34,143 nucleotides of DNA. Source: a virus. Location of the stretch: positions 1 to 34,143 of IMG/VR virus record IMGVR_UViG_3300021959_000188. The stretch is one strand, 5' to 3'. The notes under the pieces are model-generated. The model made no database searches. It worked only from the letters and a program-made list of their open reading frames with translations, and was not told the DNA's origin. Position numbers and translations under genes: made by a program. Positions 1-9,216 of the stretch are shown one piece after another; position 1 is the first letter of the stretch; each line of letters starts with the position of its first letter.

Positions 1-126
1 TGCTGTTAAAATACAAATCGCCAGCATTTAGCGGATCACCATCATTGTCCGTTGTTGGATCAGATGTTTTGCTGCCAAGGTAAGTATCGTCAAAGTTATC
101 AAAAGCAGACGCCGCAGATGCAGCCG
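1..126. repeat. Left copy of terminal direct repeat
   Basis: Bases 1-126 equal 34018-34143 apart from A at 16 versus G at 34033. Both variants lie in the fibre gene, and the change is synonymous (TTG or CTG, leucine). The simplest reading is overlap of a circularly permuted genome. Confidence 0.95.
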
Positions 127-1309
127 ATGCAGCCGCCGCAGTCTGTGATGCTGCCGCAGCCGATGCAGAAGTCGCCGCATTTGTCGCAGATGTTGCCGCA
201 TTTGTTTCACTGGTAGACGCATTTGTTTCTGACGTTGCTGCGTTAGTTGCAGATGTTGCCGCCGCAGACGCTTGAGTTGTTGCAGTTGTTGCGGCAGTTG
301 ATGCAGTCGTGGCGGATGTAGATGCAGAAGATGCAGACGTTGCCGCGTTTGTTTCCGATGTTGCGGCAGCGCTTTCAGATGCAGCCGCAGCCGTCTCACT
401 TGCTGCCGCAGCCGTTGCCGATGAAGCAGCATTTGTCTCAGACGTTGAGGCATTGCCCTCAGATGCAGCCGCAGCCGTGGCAGAGCTTGCCGCATTGGTT
501 GCCTGAGTGGACGCAGTTGTTGCGCTTGTTGCGGCATTGCTTTCAGATGTAGCCGCATTGCTTTCGCTCGCTGCCGCAGCCGTGGCAGAGCTTGCCGCAG
601 CCGTTGCGCTTGCCGCTGCCGCAGATGCAGATGTAGACACAGATGCAGCGTCAACAATCAAATCATACTTCGCGCTGTTGGCGTTTGTTGTTAGCGGCTC
701 CGATCCGCTAGATGTATGCGCTGTATTTACAATGAAGACATTACTAGTGCTTGTGTCTTTAACTAAGTCGCGCGGTTGATATGCAGTTGCTGTAGCCCAA
801 TTGCCGCGAAATGTGCCGATCTCTTGCGTAACAGAAATGTCTCCGCTGCCATCAAAAGCAAACACTTTATTTGCACGATCTGCCGCAGATACAGTAAACT
901 CTGTTGATGTAATCGTATTTGTCTTAGACGCTTTAAGCGCACGGTCTAGCTCTTCGCTGTGCGTCTGCACCATAAACGTCAGTTTGTCTAAAGCTTCTTC
1001 CATACTTTCCGCAGGGAAAGGATCATTCGGGACAAGATCCAACCCTTGCGTCAATGGCTGCTCACGCAGGATCGTTAGAGTTTCACCAGTAGCAGGAGCA
1101 GTCACCATTGTTACATTGCCACCACCTGCGTTGCCAACCCCCGACACAGTGTAATGCGTTGTGATGGTTTGAGTGGTTTCTGTACCCGTGCTGCTACGCA
1201 GAATGACTGTCAGATCATCTTCATCAAAGATCTTAAAGCTATACGCAAAGACAGTTGTAGAGCTATCTCCGTTAAAGCTTACTTTGTTTGTACTACTGGT
1301 TACTGTCAT
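1..1309 (-). CDS. Tail fibre protein, N-terminal 436 residues (gene continues across the circular junction)
   Basis: This is the 5' part of an 828-residue tail fibre gene that leaves the window at base 1 and continues in the same frame at 34017. The ATG at 1309 follows a GAGGAT ribosome binding site. The first ~130 residues (start MTVTSSTNKVSFNGD, then SMEEALDKLTFMVQTHSEELDRALK) match the T7 gp17-type N-terminal domain that attaches fibres to the tail. Residues ~220-395 are an Ala/Ser/Thr-rich repeat (units such as SETNAATSA), typical of a long trimeric helical shaft as in lambda side-tail fibres. The ejection protein gene ends 51 bp upstream, which is the T7 order. The G/C-rich repeat creates long spurious open frames on both strands. 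Confidence 0.93.
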   Translation of the reverse strand, partial: MTVTSSTNKVSFNGDSSTTVFAYSFKIFDEDDLTVILRSSTGTETTQTITTHYTVSGVGNAGGGNVTMVTAPATGETLTILREQPLTQGLDLVPNDPFPAESMEEALDKLTFMVQTHSEELDRALKASKTNTITSTEFTVSAADRANKVFAFDGSGDISVTQEIGTFRGNWATATAYQPRDLVKDTSTSNVFIVNTAHTSSGSEPLTTNANSAKYDLIVDAASVSTSASAAAASATAAASSATAAAASESNAATSESNAATSATTASTQATNAASSATAAAASEGNASTSETNAASSATAAAASETAAAASESAAATSETNAATSASSASTSATTASTAATTATTQASAAATSATNAATSETNASTSETNAATSATNAATSASAAAASQTAAAASAASAASAFDNFDDTYLGSKTSDPTTDNDGDPLNAGDLYFNS

Positions 1310-1360
1310 TGCATATCCTCAAACAAGATCTTTTTAACATGATTTTGCCTCTTTGAACAG

Positions 1361-3850
1361 TCATCTAAAGCCACCACCTACAGATACAACACTAGAAGGT
1401 GGAAGCCAAAACTCTTGATCATTTTCCCGTTTGATCCGTTTTTCCATACGAGACAAGTATCCCGGATTTATCGTTTCTTGCAATTGATACCAAATCATAT
1501 AATCCATTGCTTGCTTCGTGTAAAACAAATTGGCAAAAGGCGTATTGCTTTTTGCAAACCGAATAAAATCACCCCGAACATCTTCGTCGCCTGTTAAAAG
1601 CTGATCTCTGGAACGTAAAACTAAATCAATAGCATCCGTTGCGGTTGAAATGCCCGGACCAATAAAAGTATCAAGCGTCCCGCCCCCAAATCTGTTTGCT
1701 TGACCAAAAAGAAAATCGCCGTAAATACCTATTCCACCACCCTGTAAGGCTGCGGCAATAAGTGTTTCTGCAGAAGGCGGGCGAGGCTCACGTCCTTTTG
1801 CAACCTCTTTTGCTTGCATTACAAAATAACCTAACGCCCACGACCCAACAATTGTATTAATTAAACCAAGATTTCCGCCTACACCCCGCGCAAAAATATC
1901 TCGTTTTCTTTTAACGCCAGTACCATAAATTTGACGCCCAAGATTTTTAGTTAAACCGAGAACGCCAAAAGACTTAAACTGCGCTACAAATCTAATAGCT
2001 TCGCCACCAAATGTTCCGGGACGATAACCTTGACGCAATATTGCTCTTTCTCTTGCACCCGGAGAAGGTACAGAAAAGTTTGCTTCATTTGTTAAAAGAT
2101 TAAAAACATTTTCTCTTACAGTTTCATCCGGTATTTCACCCGGAACAATGTAATCACGACCATCTGGGCCTTTTTTTACGCCCTTCCGAACAGCTTCCCA
2201 CTTTGGTGCATCAATCCCATAAACACCAAGAAGACGTTGCAGATCTGGGGCAAGCTTATCAAAACGCTTTCCAGCCTCGCGTCCTAAGTCATTAGCAATC
2301 ATAAGCGTTACGCCGCGCTTGTTTGCTTCAGTCCAAGGCTGCAACAAGTTAAGCTTAAAAAAAGCATTTAGATATTTTGACGTTCGACCCGGAATATCGT
2401 CAGAGGCATTAAAGCGAGACATAAAGTCTCCAATTTGTGCCTCAAATCCAACGCCTAACCGATCCGCAAAATCTCGTTTTTCTTTTCCACCCATACCCTT
2501 AAATACGGCTGAAAAGCTATCCCCCCAAGCTTGTGCAAGGCTGCGGCCTTGATACATGCGGTTTGATGCCATAAACGCCACATCACTAAATGCCGAAATA
2601 GCCGCGCCGCCAAGCTTTGCCATTGTTTGAATGGCGCGATACCCGTGCATCAAACGCGCAAGTGGTGTATGTGATCCAATGTTTATATCGCCAGTAACTT
2701 CATCAAGCATTGATTTAAAGTTAAGAAGAGTTCCTTCACGCTTTAATTGCTTTACCTTTGTTGCATCTGATCTGTGCTTATCAAGTAATCTTTTTTGCAC
2801 ACGCTCAAACATAGCTTCTGGATTTGTACCAAGCTGCTCCATTAAAGCTGTAGAGCGAATAGACGCTTGCAAATCTTGCACAAATGCTTCACGCAATGAT
2901 GCTTTTCCAAATTCTTGATCATAATTGTACCAAGTGTCTGCGTCTTTAAATGTAAATACAGATGATGCACTGCGCGATTTTGCAACATTCTTTGGGCCTG
3001 TAAATGCTTTGCCTATCTCAGAACGATCTGTGGATAACCGCACACCTGTAGTAATTGCATCATAAGATCTTTCAAGAAACGCACGACGAGCTTCACTTGT
3101 TGCATTAGCAAACTCACCATCAGCAGTCTTAGACCACTCAAGACGCCCCCCTTCCATCATGTAATTAACCCAAGCATTTTTGCCTACTTTGGTCATTCTG
3201 CGTGGATCGTGGCTTGCACGAACAACACGGCCTTCTTTTAATCGTATATATGCGCCAGCTTTGTTTTCACGCTGCAATGCTGCACGTTGATATTTTTGCA
3301 TAATTTTTGCAATTGCTTGCGCATCAGCACTTGCATTAATATCAGGCAAAGGATTTTTTCTGTTTAAATTAGACAATGCTCTGGCAACTTCACGCTCAAA
3401 ATCACCGCTCATTTTATTAAACTTTGTAAGCAAATCCCCCTTGCGTAAATCAGCAACCATACCGCCAAAATACTGACCGCCTATGGCATTCATCAAACTA
3501 TCAACGGAACGCTGCGCATTTTGAAATGGAGCATTAACGCCAACAAGAAGAGCTTCTAGCGCCAAAGACGGATTGCCGACCATATCATCTGCTTCTTTTG
3601 CCATCGCCATAATTCTTTTTTCAGTAAGAATATTTATGTAACGATTGCGCCGCTCTATCTTTTTTGCCAATTCAGCTTCTTTTACAAGAAATGTGCCGCG
3701 CTCAAAAATATCATCTTCTACCGAACTCAACCCGCTTTCAGCTTTTCTGCTTGTTTTAACAGATTGCAAATCCGCAATAATCTCTTCTAACGTTTCATCG
3801 CTTAATCGACCATTGTTTGCGTCATCTATAAGTTTTAAACAATCAGCCAT
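1361..3850 (-). CDS. Large internal virion / DNA-ejection protein (T7 gp16-like, second half)
   Basis: An 829-residue protein encoded between the other ejection protein genes and the tail fibre, where T7 carries gp16. In that family the protein sits in the inner core and is injected to build a channel across the cell envelope. Long charged helical segments surround glycine-rich hydrophobic stretches (near residues 400-430 and 670-700). I cannot see a lytic transglycosylase motif. It overlaps the upstream 619-codon gene by TAATG, so the two are probably translated in a fixed ratio. Their combined length (~1,450 residues) is close to T7 gp16 (1,318). The assignment rests on position, size and composition rather than a sequence signature. 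Confidence 0.75.
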   Translation of the reverse strand: MADCLKLIDDANNGRLSDETLEEIIADLQSVKTSRKAESGLSSVEDDIFERGTFLVKEAELAKKIERRNRYINILTEKRIMAMAKEADDMVGNPSLALEALLVGVNAPFQNAQRSVDSLMNAIGGQYFGGMVADLRKGDLLTKFNKMSGDFEREVARALSNLNRKNPLPDINASADAQAIAKIMQKYQRAALQRENKAGAYIRLKEGRVVRASHDPRRMTKVGKNAWVNYMMEGGRLEWSKTADGEFANATSEARRAFLERSYDAITTGVRLSTDRSEIGKAFTGPKNVAKSRSASSVFTFKDADTWYNYDQEFGKASLREAFVQDLQASIRSTALMEQLGTNPEAMFERVQKRLLDKHRSDATKVKQLKREGTLLNFKSMLDEVTGDINIGSHTPLARLMHGYRAIQTMAKLGGAAISAFSDVAFMASNRMYQGRSLAQAWGDSFSAVFKGMGGKEKRDFADRLGVGFEAQIGDFMSRFNASDDIPGRTSKYLNAFFKLNLLQPWTEANKRGVTLMIANDLGREAGKRFDKLAPDLQRLLGVYGIDAPKWEAVRKGVKKGPDGRDYIVPGEIPDETVRENVFNLLTNEANFSVPSPGARERAILRQGYRPGTFGGEAIRFVAQFKSFGVLGLTKNLGRQIYGTGVKRKRDIFARGVGGNLGLINTIVGSWALGYFVMQAKEVAKGREPRPPSAETLIAAALQGGGIGIYGDFLFGQANRFGGGTLDTFIGPGISTATDAIDLVLRSRDQLLTGDEDVRGDFIRFAKSNTPFANLFYTKQAMDYMIWYQLQETINPGYLSRMEKRIKRENDQEFWLPPSSVVSVGGGFR

Positions 3851-5709
3851 TATGCCCTCGCAGTACAGATTGCGGCAACTTGCACAAGGTCAATATAAGC
3901 ATCTATTGTTTCATCAACCTCGCGCAATCCTGCAATTAATTCTAAATCATCTTTTGTTAGCTCTCCCGCATCTTCTAGCTGACGCAAGATTGCCTCATTC
4001 TGAGCCAACTCATTTTCAAAATCAAACTGATCTTGGATTGTTGGAAGCGCAGCATCAATTTCTTCAGCCGCATCAAAATCAGCTCCAACATCGCTTCTTG
4101 GATTTGCGCCATAACGCGCCAAAACTTCCGCTTCAGCTTCATATAACTTTACTTGTATTTGCTCTGTTGCAATTTCAATGTCATCCCCTGTCCTTGCCAT
4201 ATAATCAGAGATAATCGCAACCTCTTCATCGCTTACATCACGTCCGGTTAACTCCGTAACATGCTGACGAATGGCTTCACGATTTGCCATTTCAGCCTCA
4301 AAATCATCTCGCGCTTGTGTAACAGATCGCCATAACTCAGCATCAGCTTGATCTTGTGCAGCAAAGTGATACCTGCCGGCGGATGTATCACGCAACTTTT
4401 CTACTAGCTCATTTGGATCTCGCTTAGACAAAAATCCGGCTTGAAAGGCATAATCTGCCATTTCATCTAAATTAACGCCATCTGGATTGCTAATTCCATT
4501 TATATAAGTATTTCCGCGATAATATCCACGCACACCTTTTACATCAAAACTTTTTAATTCGCCCCTAAATGTTTCATCAGCATCATTGATCCCACCGCGA
4601 TCACGAACAAACTGCCCTAAATCCATAGGCCGCTTCATAGCTTTAGGCATTACAGGGGAAACATCTATAGCATGATCAGATACAAATTGATTAAGAGCGG
4701 TACGCGCCACGTTGTAACCGCCAAGTACGTTATGCTCTTGAAGCACACGTTGTTTTGCCAATTCAACTTTGGCAAGCGCCTCTTTTTCGCTTATCTTAGG
4801 TGGCTCTGCCAATGCAGCACGAGGTGCAAGGTCTTCTGGCACATCGGCTTCGCTTAAAATAGAACCATAATCTATTTTTGGTTTTGCAAAAACACCTTCA
4901 ACTGTGCGTATGCCACTGCCAAGAAATGTTCCGACCCCAATGTTTAATAACGCCTCGCCCATACTGTAATCAAGTTGTTGCTGTTTAGACAGGCCATAAT
5001 ATAAAGGCTCTGTTAGCAACGAACCAGCCAACCCTTCCCCTGCGCCAATCATTGCCCTACCGCGAAATCGACCAAATCGAGCAACTGCCGCAGCTCTTCG
5101 CGCTTGCCCAAAGTAAGGGATAAATGATGCAGCAAGTTCAATTGGATCTGTCGCAGCCGCAACTAATGAACCTGCAAATAATCCGCTGTATCCAGCAACC
5201 CCGTTTAAACCTTTTTCTATAATGGCATTTCGCACGATTTCTTCACGTTTGTTTTTGTAAAGTAACTCAGCATTTTCTCTTGATACAGGCCGATCAAAAG
5301 TTAATATGTCGCCGAACTCTTGATTTAGCACGTCTATTGATAATAAACGCCCATCTTGAACCATTTTTTTAACTTGAAGATCAATAGTTGCAGATCGGTT
5401 TCCTTCAATTTCCTCAAGCTCAGATCGTATTTGCTCACGTTTTATTTCATCAGTTTCTATATAAAGATTATCTTGAAGGTCTTTAAATCTAGTAAGTGCT
5501 TGATCTCCTTCTCTAAATATATCGGCACGCTCTTCTGGAGATAAATTTTTAAAAATGTCTTGAGATAACTTCAAAGCATTTGAAGTTAAATCTGTAACAG
5601 TAGGCGCAGAAGCAGCTTGTTTAAATATCTCAAAAGCACTTACCGAAAGATCGGCAAAGCCAGTTGCGCGAATGACCGCACTATCTTGAGCTAATGGACG
5701 TGGACGCAT
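3850..5709 (-). CDS. Internal virion protein (T7 gp16-like, first half)
   Basis: A 619-residue protein from the ejection-protein block. Residues ~165-265 hold three hydrophobic, glycine/alanine-rich segments (GLFAGSLVAAATDP, GEGLAGSLLTEPLYYG, LLNIGVGTFLGSGI), consistent with an ejected protein that inserts in the host membrane. The remainder is charged, acidic and helix-rich. Its stop overlaps the start of the 829-codon gene (TAATG), and its start lies 9 bp beyond the 830-codon gene. It could be the N-terminal half of a split gp16 or an independent ejection protein. No catalytic motif is recognisable. Confidence 0.7.
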   Translation of the reverse strand: MRPRPLAQDSAVIRATGFADLSVSAFEIFKQAASAPTVTDLTSNALKLSQDIFKNLSPEERADIFREGDQALTRFKDLQDNLYIETDEIKREQIRSELEEIEGNRSATIDLQVKKMVQDGRLLSIDVLNQEFGDILTFDRPVSRENAELLYKNKREEIVRNAIIEKGLNGVAGYSGLFAGSLVAAATDPIELAASFIPYFGQARRAAAVARFGRFRGRAMIGAGEGLAGSLLTEPLYYGLSKQQQLDYSMGEALLNIGVGTFLGSGIRTVEGVFAKPKIDYGSILSEADVPEDLAPRAALAEPPKISEKEALAKVELAKQRVLQEHNVLGGYNVARTALNQFVSDHAIDVSPVMPKAMKRPMDLGQFVRDRGGINDADETFRGELKSFDVKGVRGYYRGNTYINGISNPDGVNLDEMADYAFQAGFLSKRDPNELVEKLRDTSAGRYHFAAQDQADAELWRSVTQARDDFEAEMANREAIRQHVTELTGRDVSDEEVAIISDYMARTGDDIEIATEQIQVKLYEAEAEVLARYGANPRSDVGADFDAAEEIDAALPTIQDQFDFENELAQNEAILRQLEDAGELTKDDLELIAGLREVDETIDAYIDLVQVAAICTARA

Positions 5710-5718
5710 ACACTTTAC

Positions 5719-8211
5719 CTACTTTGCTAACAACAAACCCTTACGTTGCAAGAAATTACGGAACCTAAATTCAATTTGCTTGGCTGGCATGTCCTTTAAA
5801 AGCTCGCCACGTTCCGATTTAAATTCTTCGTATTCAGTTGGATAATCATCTGCTAAGGCTGGCTTTCTTGTTTCGGGAATTTCTTCACCCGGCTCTACTA
5901 TTGTTTCTGTAGTAAACTTTGTAATAGTTTCTTCTTCATTAAGATTAATTACTTTATTTTCTTCAACCGCTGTTTCAAATTTTCTAAAATTAAAGTCTTG
6001 AAGATCTTTAAATTTTATTTCAAATCTCCTCGGATCAGCAGTATCGGTCAGCGCAGGGATAAACGCACCGTTTAGATTGTAATGCAAAACCACACCATCG
6101 CCTGTGCTATTGTTTAACCAAACACCATTTGTCGTTAAAGATGCTGATGAAACAGCAAGATTTTCAAATTCTCCATAGCGAGGATCTGCCAATGGAATAA
6201 GGTCGAAACGCGCTAAAATATCTGCCCCTAAAAATTTACCTGCAGCATCCTCAATATCGTCAGCATTAAATTCTGTTGGGATAATAAATCCTTGACCGTT
6301 TATGCTTGCAATATTGCCAACAAAAATATCCGAAATGGCCTTTTCAACGGCTTTGTCAGTGCTAATTCCGCTTCTAATGTAGCTATAAGAAAGCCGCTCA
6401 ATCATATCAGTCTGCTCGTTAAGCAATCTAATTGAAGCATCGCCATCGCCACCAGTTACATATGCTTGACTATAATCTTGATAATCAGAATTATTAGAAA
6501 TTAATTGCGAAACACTTGCCGACCCAGATGTTACAGAAGATGGCAAGGTTTCTTTTATTTGCGCTGTAGTCAAATCTTTTAATTCAATTAAACGTTTTTG
6601 AACCGCTGGATCAGAGATGTACATGGATTGAATATAATACGTGCTAAGTCCCGCACGATTTAAGTTATTCAAAACAATCTGCGCATCTTTTTGATCAAGT
6701 TGACTTGTAATCGCTTGCAGATAAGCAACGCCATCGGGACCAGCGATTTCTTCCATATAAGAAACAATATTTGTAACTTCTGCTTTGGAAAATACAGGTG
6801 TAAAATCCAAATCATTTAATGCCTTTATCTTACGCCCCTGCTCTATTCTATTTATAAGCTGAGACGGATCACTTTGAATGGCTTGCACAGAAGTATCTAT
6901 TGGCTCTATCTTGATTTGATCCATTTTGGTCACAGAAGCCCACGCAATCGGATCGCCATCTTGAGACATTGCATTGGTAAGCTTGTCTTTAATGTTTATC
7001 GCCATCTTTAAACTAGACAACTCTTTTTCAGTGTCTGCCACTCCCTCAATGCCAAAACCGTCTCTGCCCTTGCGATATTTAGCAATTATTGCATCAATAT
7101 TATTTAAAGTAGCTCTTTCATATATTCCTTTTTGTTCCTCCAAAGTTTCTGCAAATTTGAGTACATCTTGACTGTGCTCTATATCTTGTTCACCAGAAAA
7201 ATTAACTCGAATTTTATCAGAGAATTTTAAAAGATTTTCCATATCATCATATGTGAATATTTCCCCCCTTTCCATTCGGTCTATAAGCGCATTTGTTTTA
7301 ACTTGAAAATCATTAAAATTTGCTTCTGCAATTTTTGCTTGTGTTATTTCAGATGTGGTCTTTCCTTCAATGAAAATCTGATCACCACCAACAGATCGAA
7401 GAATTGCAACTTGATCGCTGGGATCTAATTTGCTTAACAAACCAACCATATACGCAGCTTGCGGTGACGTTAGATCCTTTTGTTTAGTTTTATCACGTAA
7501 AGCAGCCCTGACCTCATCAACAAAAGAAATGCCGCTTTCAGCTGCGTTTGCATTTTTTTCAAGTGCTAACCGAGCGCCTTCTTTTAGCATGGCAAGTTGT
7601 TGTTTAGTTAAAATGTCGTAATTACCAGCTTGTATTTTGGCAAGTCTGTTTGTATCTTGTTCAACCTCTGAAAAAACAAACTGCAATTGTGCAAGGTCAG
7701 TGCCATTGGCAATTTCCCTTACGCCATTTTGAAGCTTTCTAACTCTATTTTGTTCAGCCGCAATTTGAATGCGCCGATCAATTCCATCTCGCAATGCAAA
7801 TCTATTTTGAAGCTCTAGCTGACCAAACCTTGAATTAAACTGTTGAAGCGCATACCTATCGCGCCCCACTTTATCTAACAAAGAATTTTTTAATTCTTGT
7901 GTTTCGCGCGTCCAAATCGGATCGTCACCGTCTAATACATTATGATAATTAGGAGCTTTTTCTAATTCTTTTCTGCGTTCACGCAATGCCTCTTGAGCAT
8001 CAAGCAAAGCTTCGTTTAAATTATTTTCTGTTTCAATCTTATATCTTACTTTTGCATACTCATTTGCGGACTCAGCAAGCGCCAATGCTGGAGCAGCTTT
8101 AGCCTCTTCCGCAGCCATAACTTGTTGAATGCTTTGACGCGCACGAATAGAGCGCCCCGGCGCTTCTCTTGTAACCCTGCCTTCAGCCGTGTAAACTGGT
8201 ATTCTCATCAA
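5719..8211 (-). CDS. Internal virion protein (T7 gp15-like)
   Basis: An 830-residue, highly charged and mostly helical protein immediately after the gp14-like gene and before the gp16-like pair. It has few hydrophobic segments and long stretches rich in Glu, Lys, Gln and Asn. T7 gp15 (747 residues) occupies the same slot and forms the middle ring of the inner core and part of the periplasmic ejection tube. The start overlaps the upstream stop by ATGA. The identification rests on synteny, size and composition. Confidence 0.75.
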   Translation of the reverse strand: MMRIPVYTAEGRVTREAPGRSIRARQSIQQVMAAEEAKAAPALALAESANEYAKVRYKIETENNLNEALLDAQEALRERRKELEKAPNYHNVLDGDDPIWTRETQELKNSLLDKVGRDRYALQQFNSRFGQLELQNRFALRDGIDRRIQIAAEQNRVRKLQNGVREIANGTDLAQLQFVFSEVEQDTNRLAKIQAGNYDILTKQQLAMLKEGARLALEKNANAAESGISFVDEVRAALRDKTKQKDLTSPQAAYMVGLLSKLDPSDQVAILRSVGGDQIFIEGKTTSEITQAKIAEANFNDFQVKTNALIDRMERGEIFTYDDMENLLKFSDKIRVNFSGEQDIEHSQDVLKFAETLEEQKGIYERATLNNIDAIIAKYRKGRDGFGIEGVADTEKELSSLKMAINIKDKLTNAMSQDGDPIAWASVTKMDQIKIEPIDTSVQAIQSDPSQLINRIEQGRKIKALNDLDFTPVFSKAEVTNIVSYMEEIAGPDGVAYLQAITSQLDQKDAQIVLNNLNRAGLSTYYIQSMYISDPAVQKRLIELKDLTTAQIKETLPSSVTSGSASVSQLISNNSDYQDYSQAYVTGGDGDASIRLLNEQTDMIERLSYSYIRSGISTDKAVEKAISDIFVGNIASINGQGFIIPTEFNADDIEDAAGKFLGADILARFDLIPLADPRYGEFENLAVSSASLTTNGVWLNNSTGDGVVLHYNLNGAFIPALTDTADPRRFEIKFKDLQDFNFRKFETAVEENKVINLNEEETITKFTTETIVEPGEEIPETRKPALADDYPTEYEEFKSERGELLKDMPAKQIEFRFRNFLQRKGLLLAK

Positions 8212-8759
8212 GCTGCTCCTATGTTATCAAAAAATCCAGTTTCATAGGCAGTCCTCGCTGCCTTCCCAGCGCTTGAAATAAGGGAAGCAGTTCCTTGCGC
8301 TCTTGCTGAAGCAGCCGCCATACCACCTTCCATGCGAGAAAGCTCTGCATTTAACCTAGCTTCTTCCTGAGCGTCACTAATCTGCATGTTGGCAATTTCA
8401 TTGTTAAACTCATTCACAGAAAGCTGATAATCAAACTCTCTTGCGTTTTGCCTTAAGACATTCAACGGTGTCCCAACACTCATGTCAAAGCCAGCGAACC
8501 CCGTACTTGCTCTCAGTTTACCCTGTACATCCCTTTCAAAAACATCCCTTGCTCTCTTTTGATCAATTGCAAACTGCGCATTTAGAATGCCGCGCTGCCT
8601 TTCAAATAAATCAATATCGCGCTCAATGATCTTTGCATTAAATTCACCAGCGCGTTGCGCAGCCCGTGCCGCTTTGTCACTAGCGCTCTTCGCCTTCGCG
8701 CCTTGGTATAATGTTGTTCCGATTTGAACAGCGGCTAATGCAGATTTAAAAACACCCAT
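8208..8759 (-). CDS. Internal virion protein (T7 gp14-like)
   Basis: A 183-residue, alanine-rich helical protein. It begins with a weakly hydrophobic segment (KSALAAVQIGTTLYQGAKAKSAS), continues with charged helices and ends in a small Ala/Gly-rich tail. T7 gp14 (196 residues) has similar composition and position and becomes the outer-membrane component of the ejection channel. The gene lies 1 bp after the GNAT-like gene and overlaps the 830-codon gene by ATGA. Confidence 0.8.
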   Translation of the reverse strand: MGVFKSALAAVQIGTTLYQGAKAKSASDKAARAAQRAGEFNAKIIERDIDLFERQRGILNAQFAIDQKRARDVFERDVQGKLRASTGFAGFDMSVGTPLNVLRQNAREFDYQLSVNEFNNEIANMQISDAQEEARLNAELSRMEGGMAAASARAQGTASLISSAGKAARTAYETGFFDNIGAA

Positions 8760-8760
8760 A

Positions 8761-9216
8761 TCAGCCCCCTATGTACTTTCGGAAAATGTTTTCGGAATGC
8801 TCAAAACCTAAACGTACTAAAAGCCTATCAAACGGTTTGTGCGTTTTTACATTTATGTGCATCACAGAAACACCAACATCTTTTAAATCGCGCTCGGCAA
8901 ACTTAATTAGCCGCCAAGCGTTAAACCCTTTCCGGCTCTTAGGATTTATATATATCAGATCATTAAGGGCAAAGATATGGTCTTTATAGTGTAAGTCACG
9001 CATTGCAATCATGGCGAAGTAGCCAGCCAAAAAACCGTTCTCTCGCATGGTATAGAAATGCAGCAAGTTTGCATCCTCTAATGCTTGGTACATATCCCAA
9101 TCTGGGCCAAGCTCAATCTTGTCCTTACTAAGAGCAATCTCATTGTAATGATCGACAAACATTGGCTCTAGCTCTTTTTTTGCTTCCATGAAGCTTTCTT
9201 TTGCGTACTCAATCAT
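8761..9216 (-). CDS. GNAT-fold acetyltransferase-like virion protein (T7 gp13-like position)
   Basis: A 151-residue protein with the outline of a GNAT acyltransferase: a central strand pair (FLAGYFAMIAM, then FALNDLIYINP), a helix after the usual acyl-CoA loop position (SRKGFNAWRLIKFAERDL), and a C-terminal HKPFDRLLVRLGFEH motif matching the common end of GNAT domains. In T7-like phages a small protein of this kind (gp13 slot) follows the tail nozzle gene and acts in head assembly. Whether it acetylates anything is unknown. It overlaps the nozzle stop by ATGA. Confidence 0.75.
   Translation of the reverse strand: MIEYAKESFMEAKKELEPMFVDHYNEIALSKDKIELGPDWDMYQALEDANLLHFYTMRENGFLAGYFAMIAMRDLHYKDHIFALNDLIYINPKSRKGFNAWRLIKFAERDLKDVGVSVMHINVKTHKPFDRLLVRLGFEHSENIFRKYIGG

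Noticed and set aside
100-640. Possible CRISPR array or tandem-repeat locus
   Set aside because: The repeats are short, in frame and degenerate at third positions. They encode a fibre shaft with no unique spacers.
28-657. Long Leu/Arg/Gln-rich minus-strand frame (209 codons) and several Ala/Asp-rich plus-strand frames (309-779)
   Set aside because: All are alternate-frame readings of the Ala/Ser/Thr repeat in the tail fibre shaft. Their composition is an artefact of the repeat.
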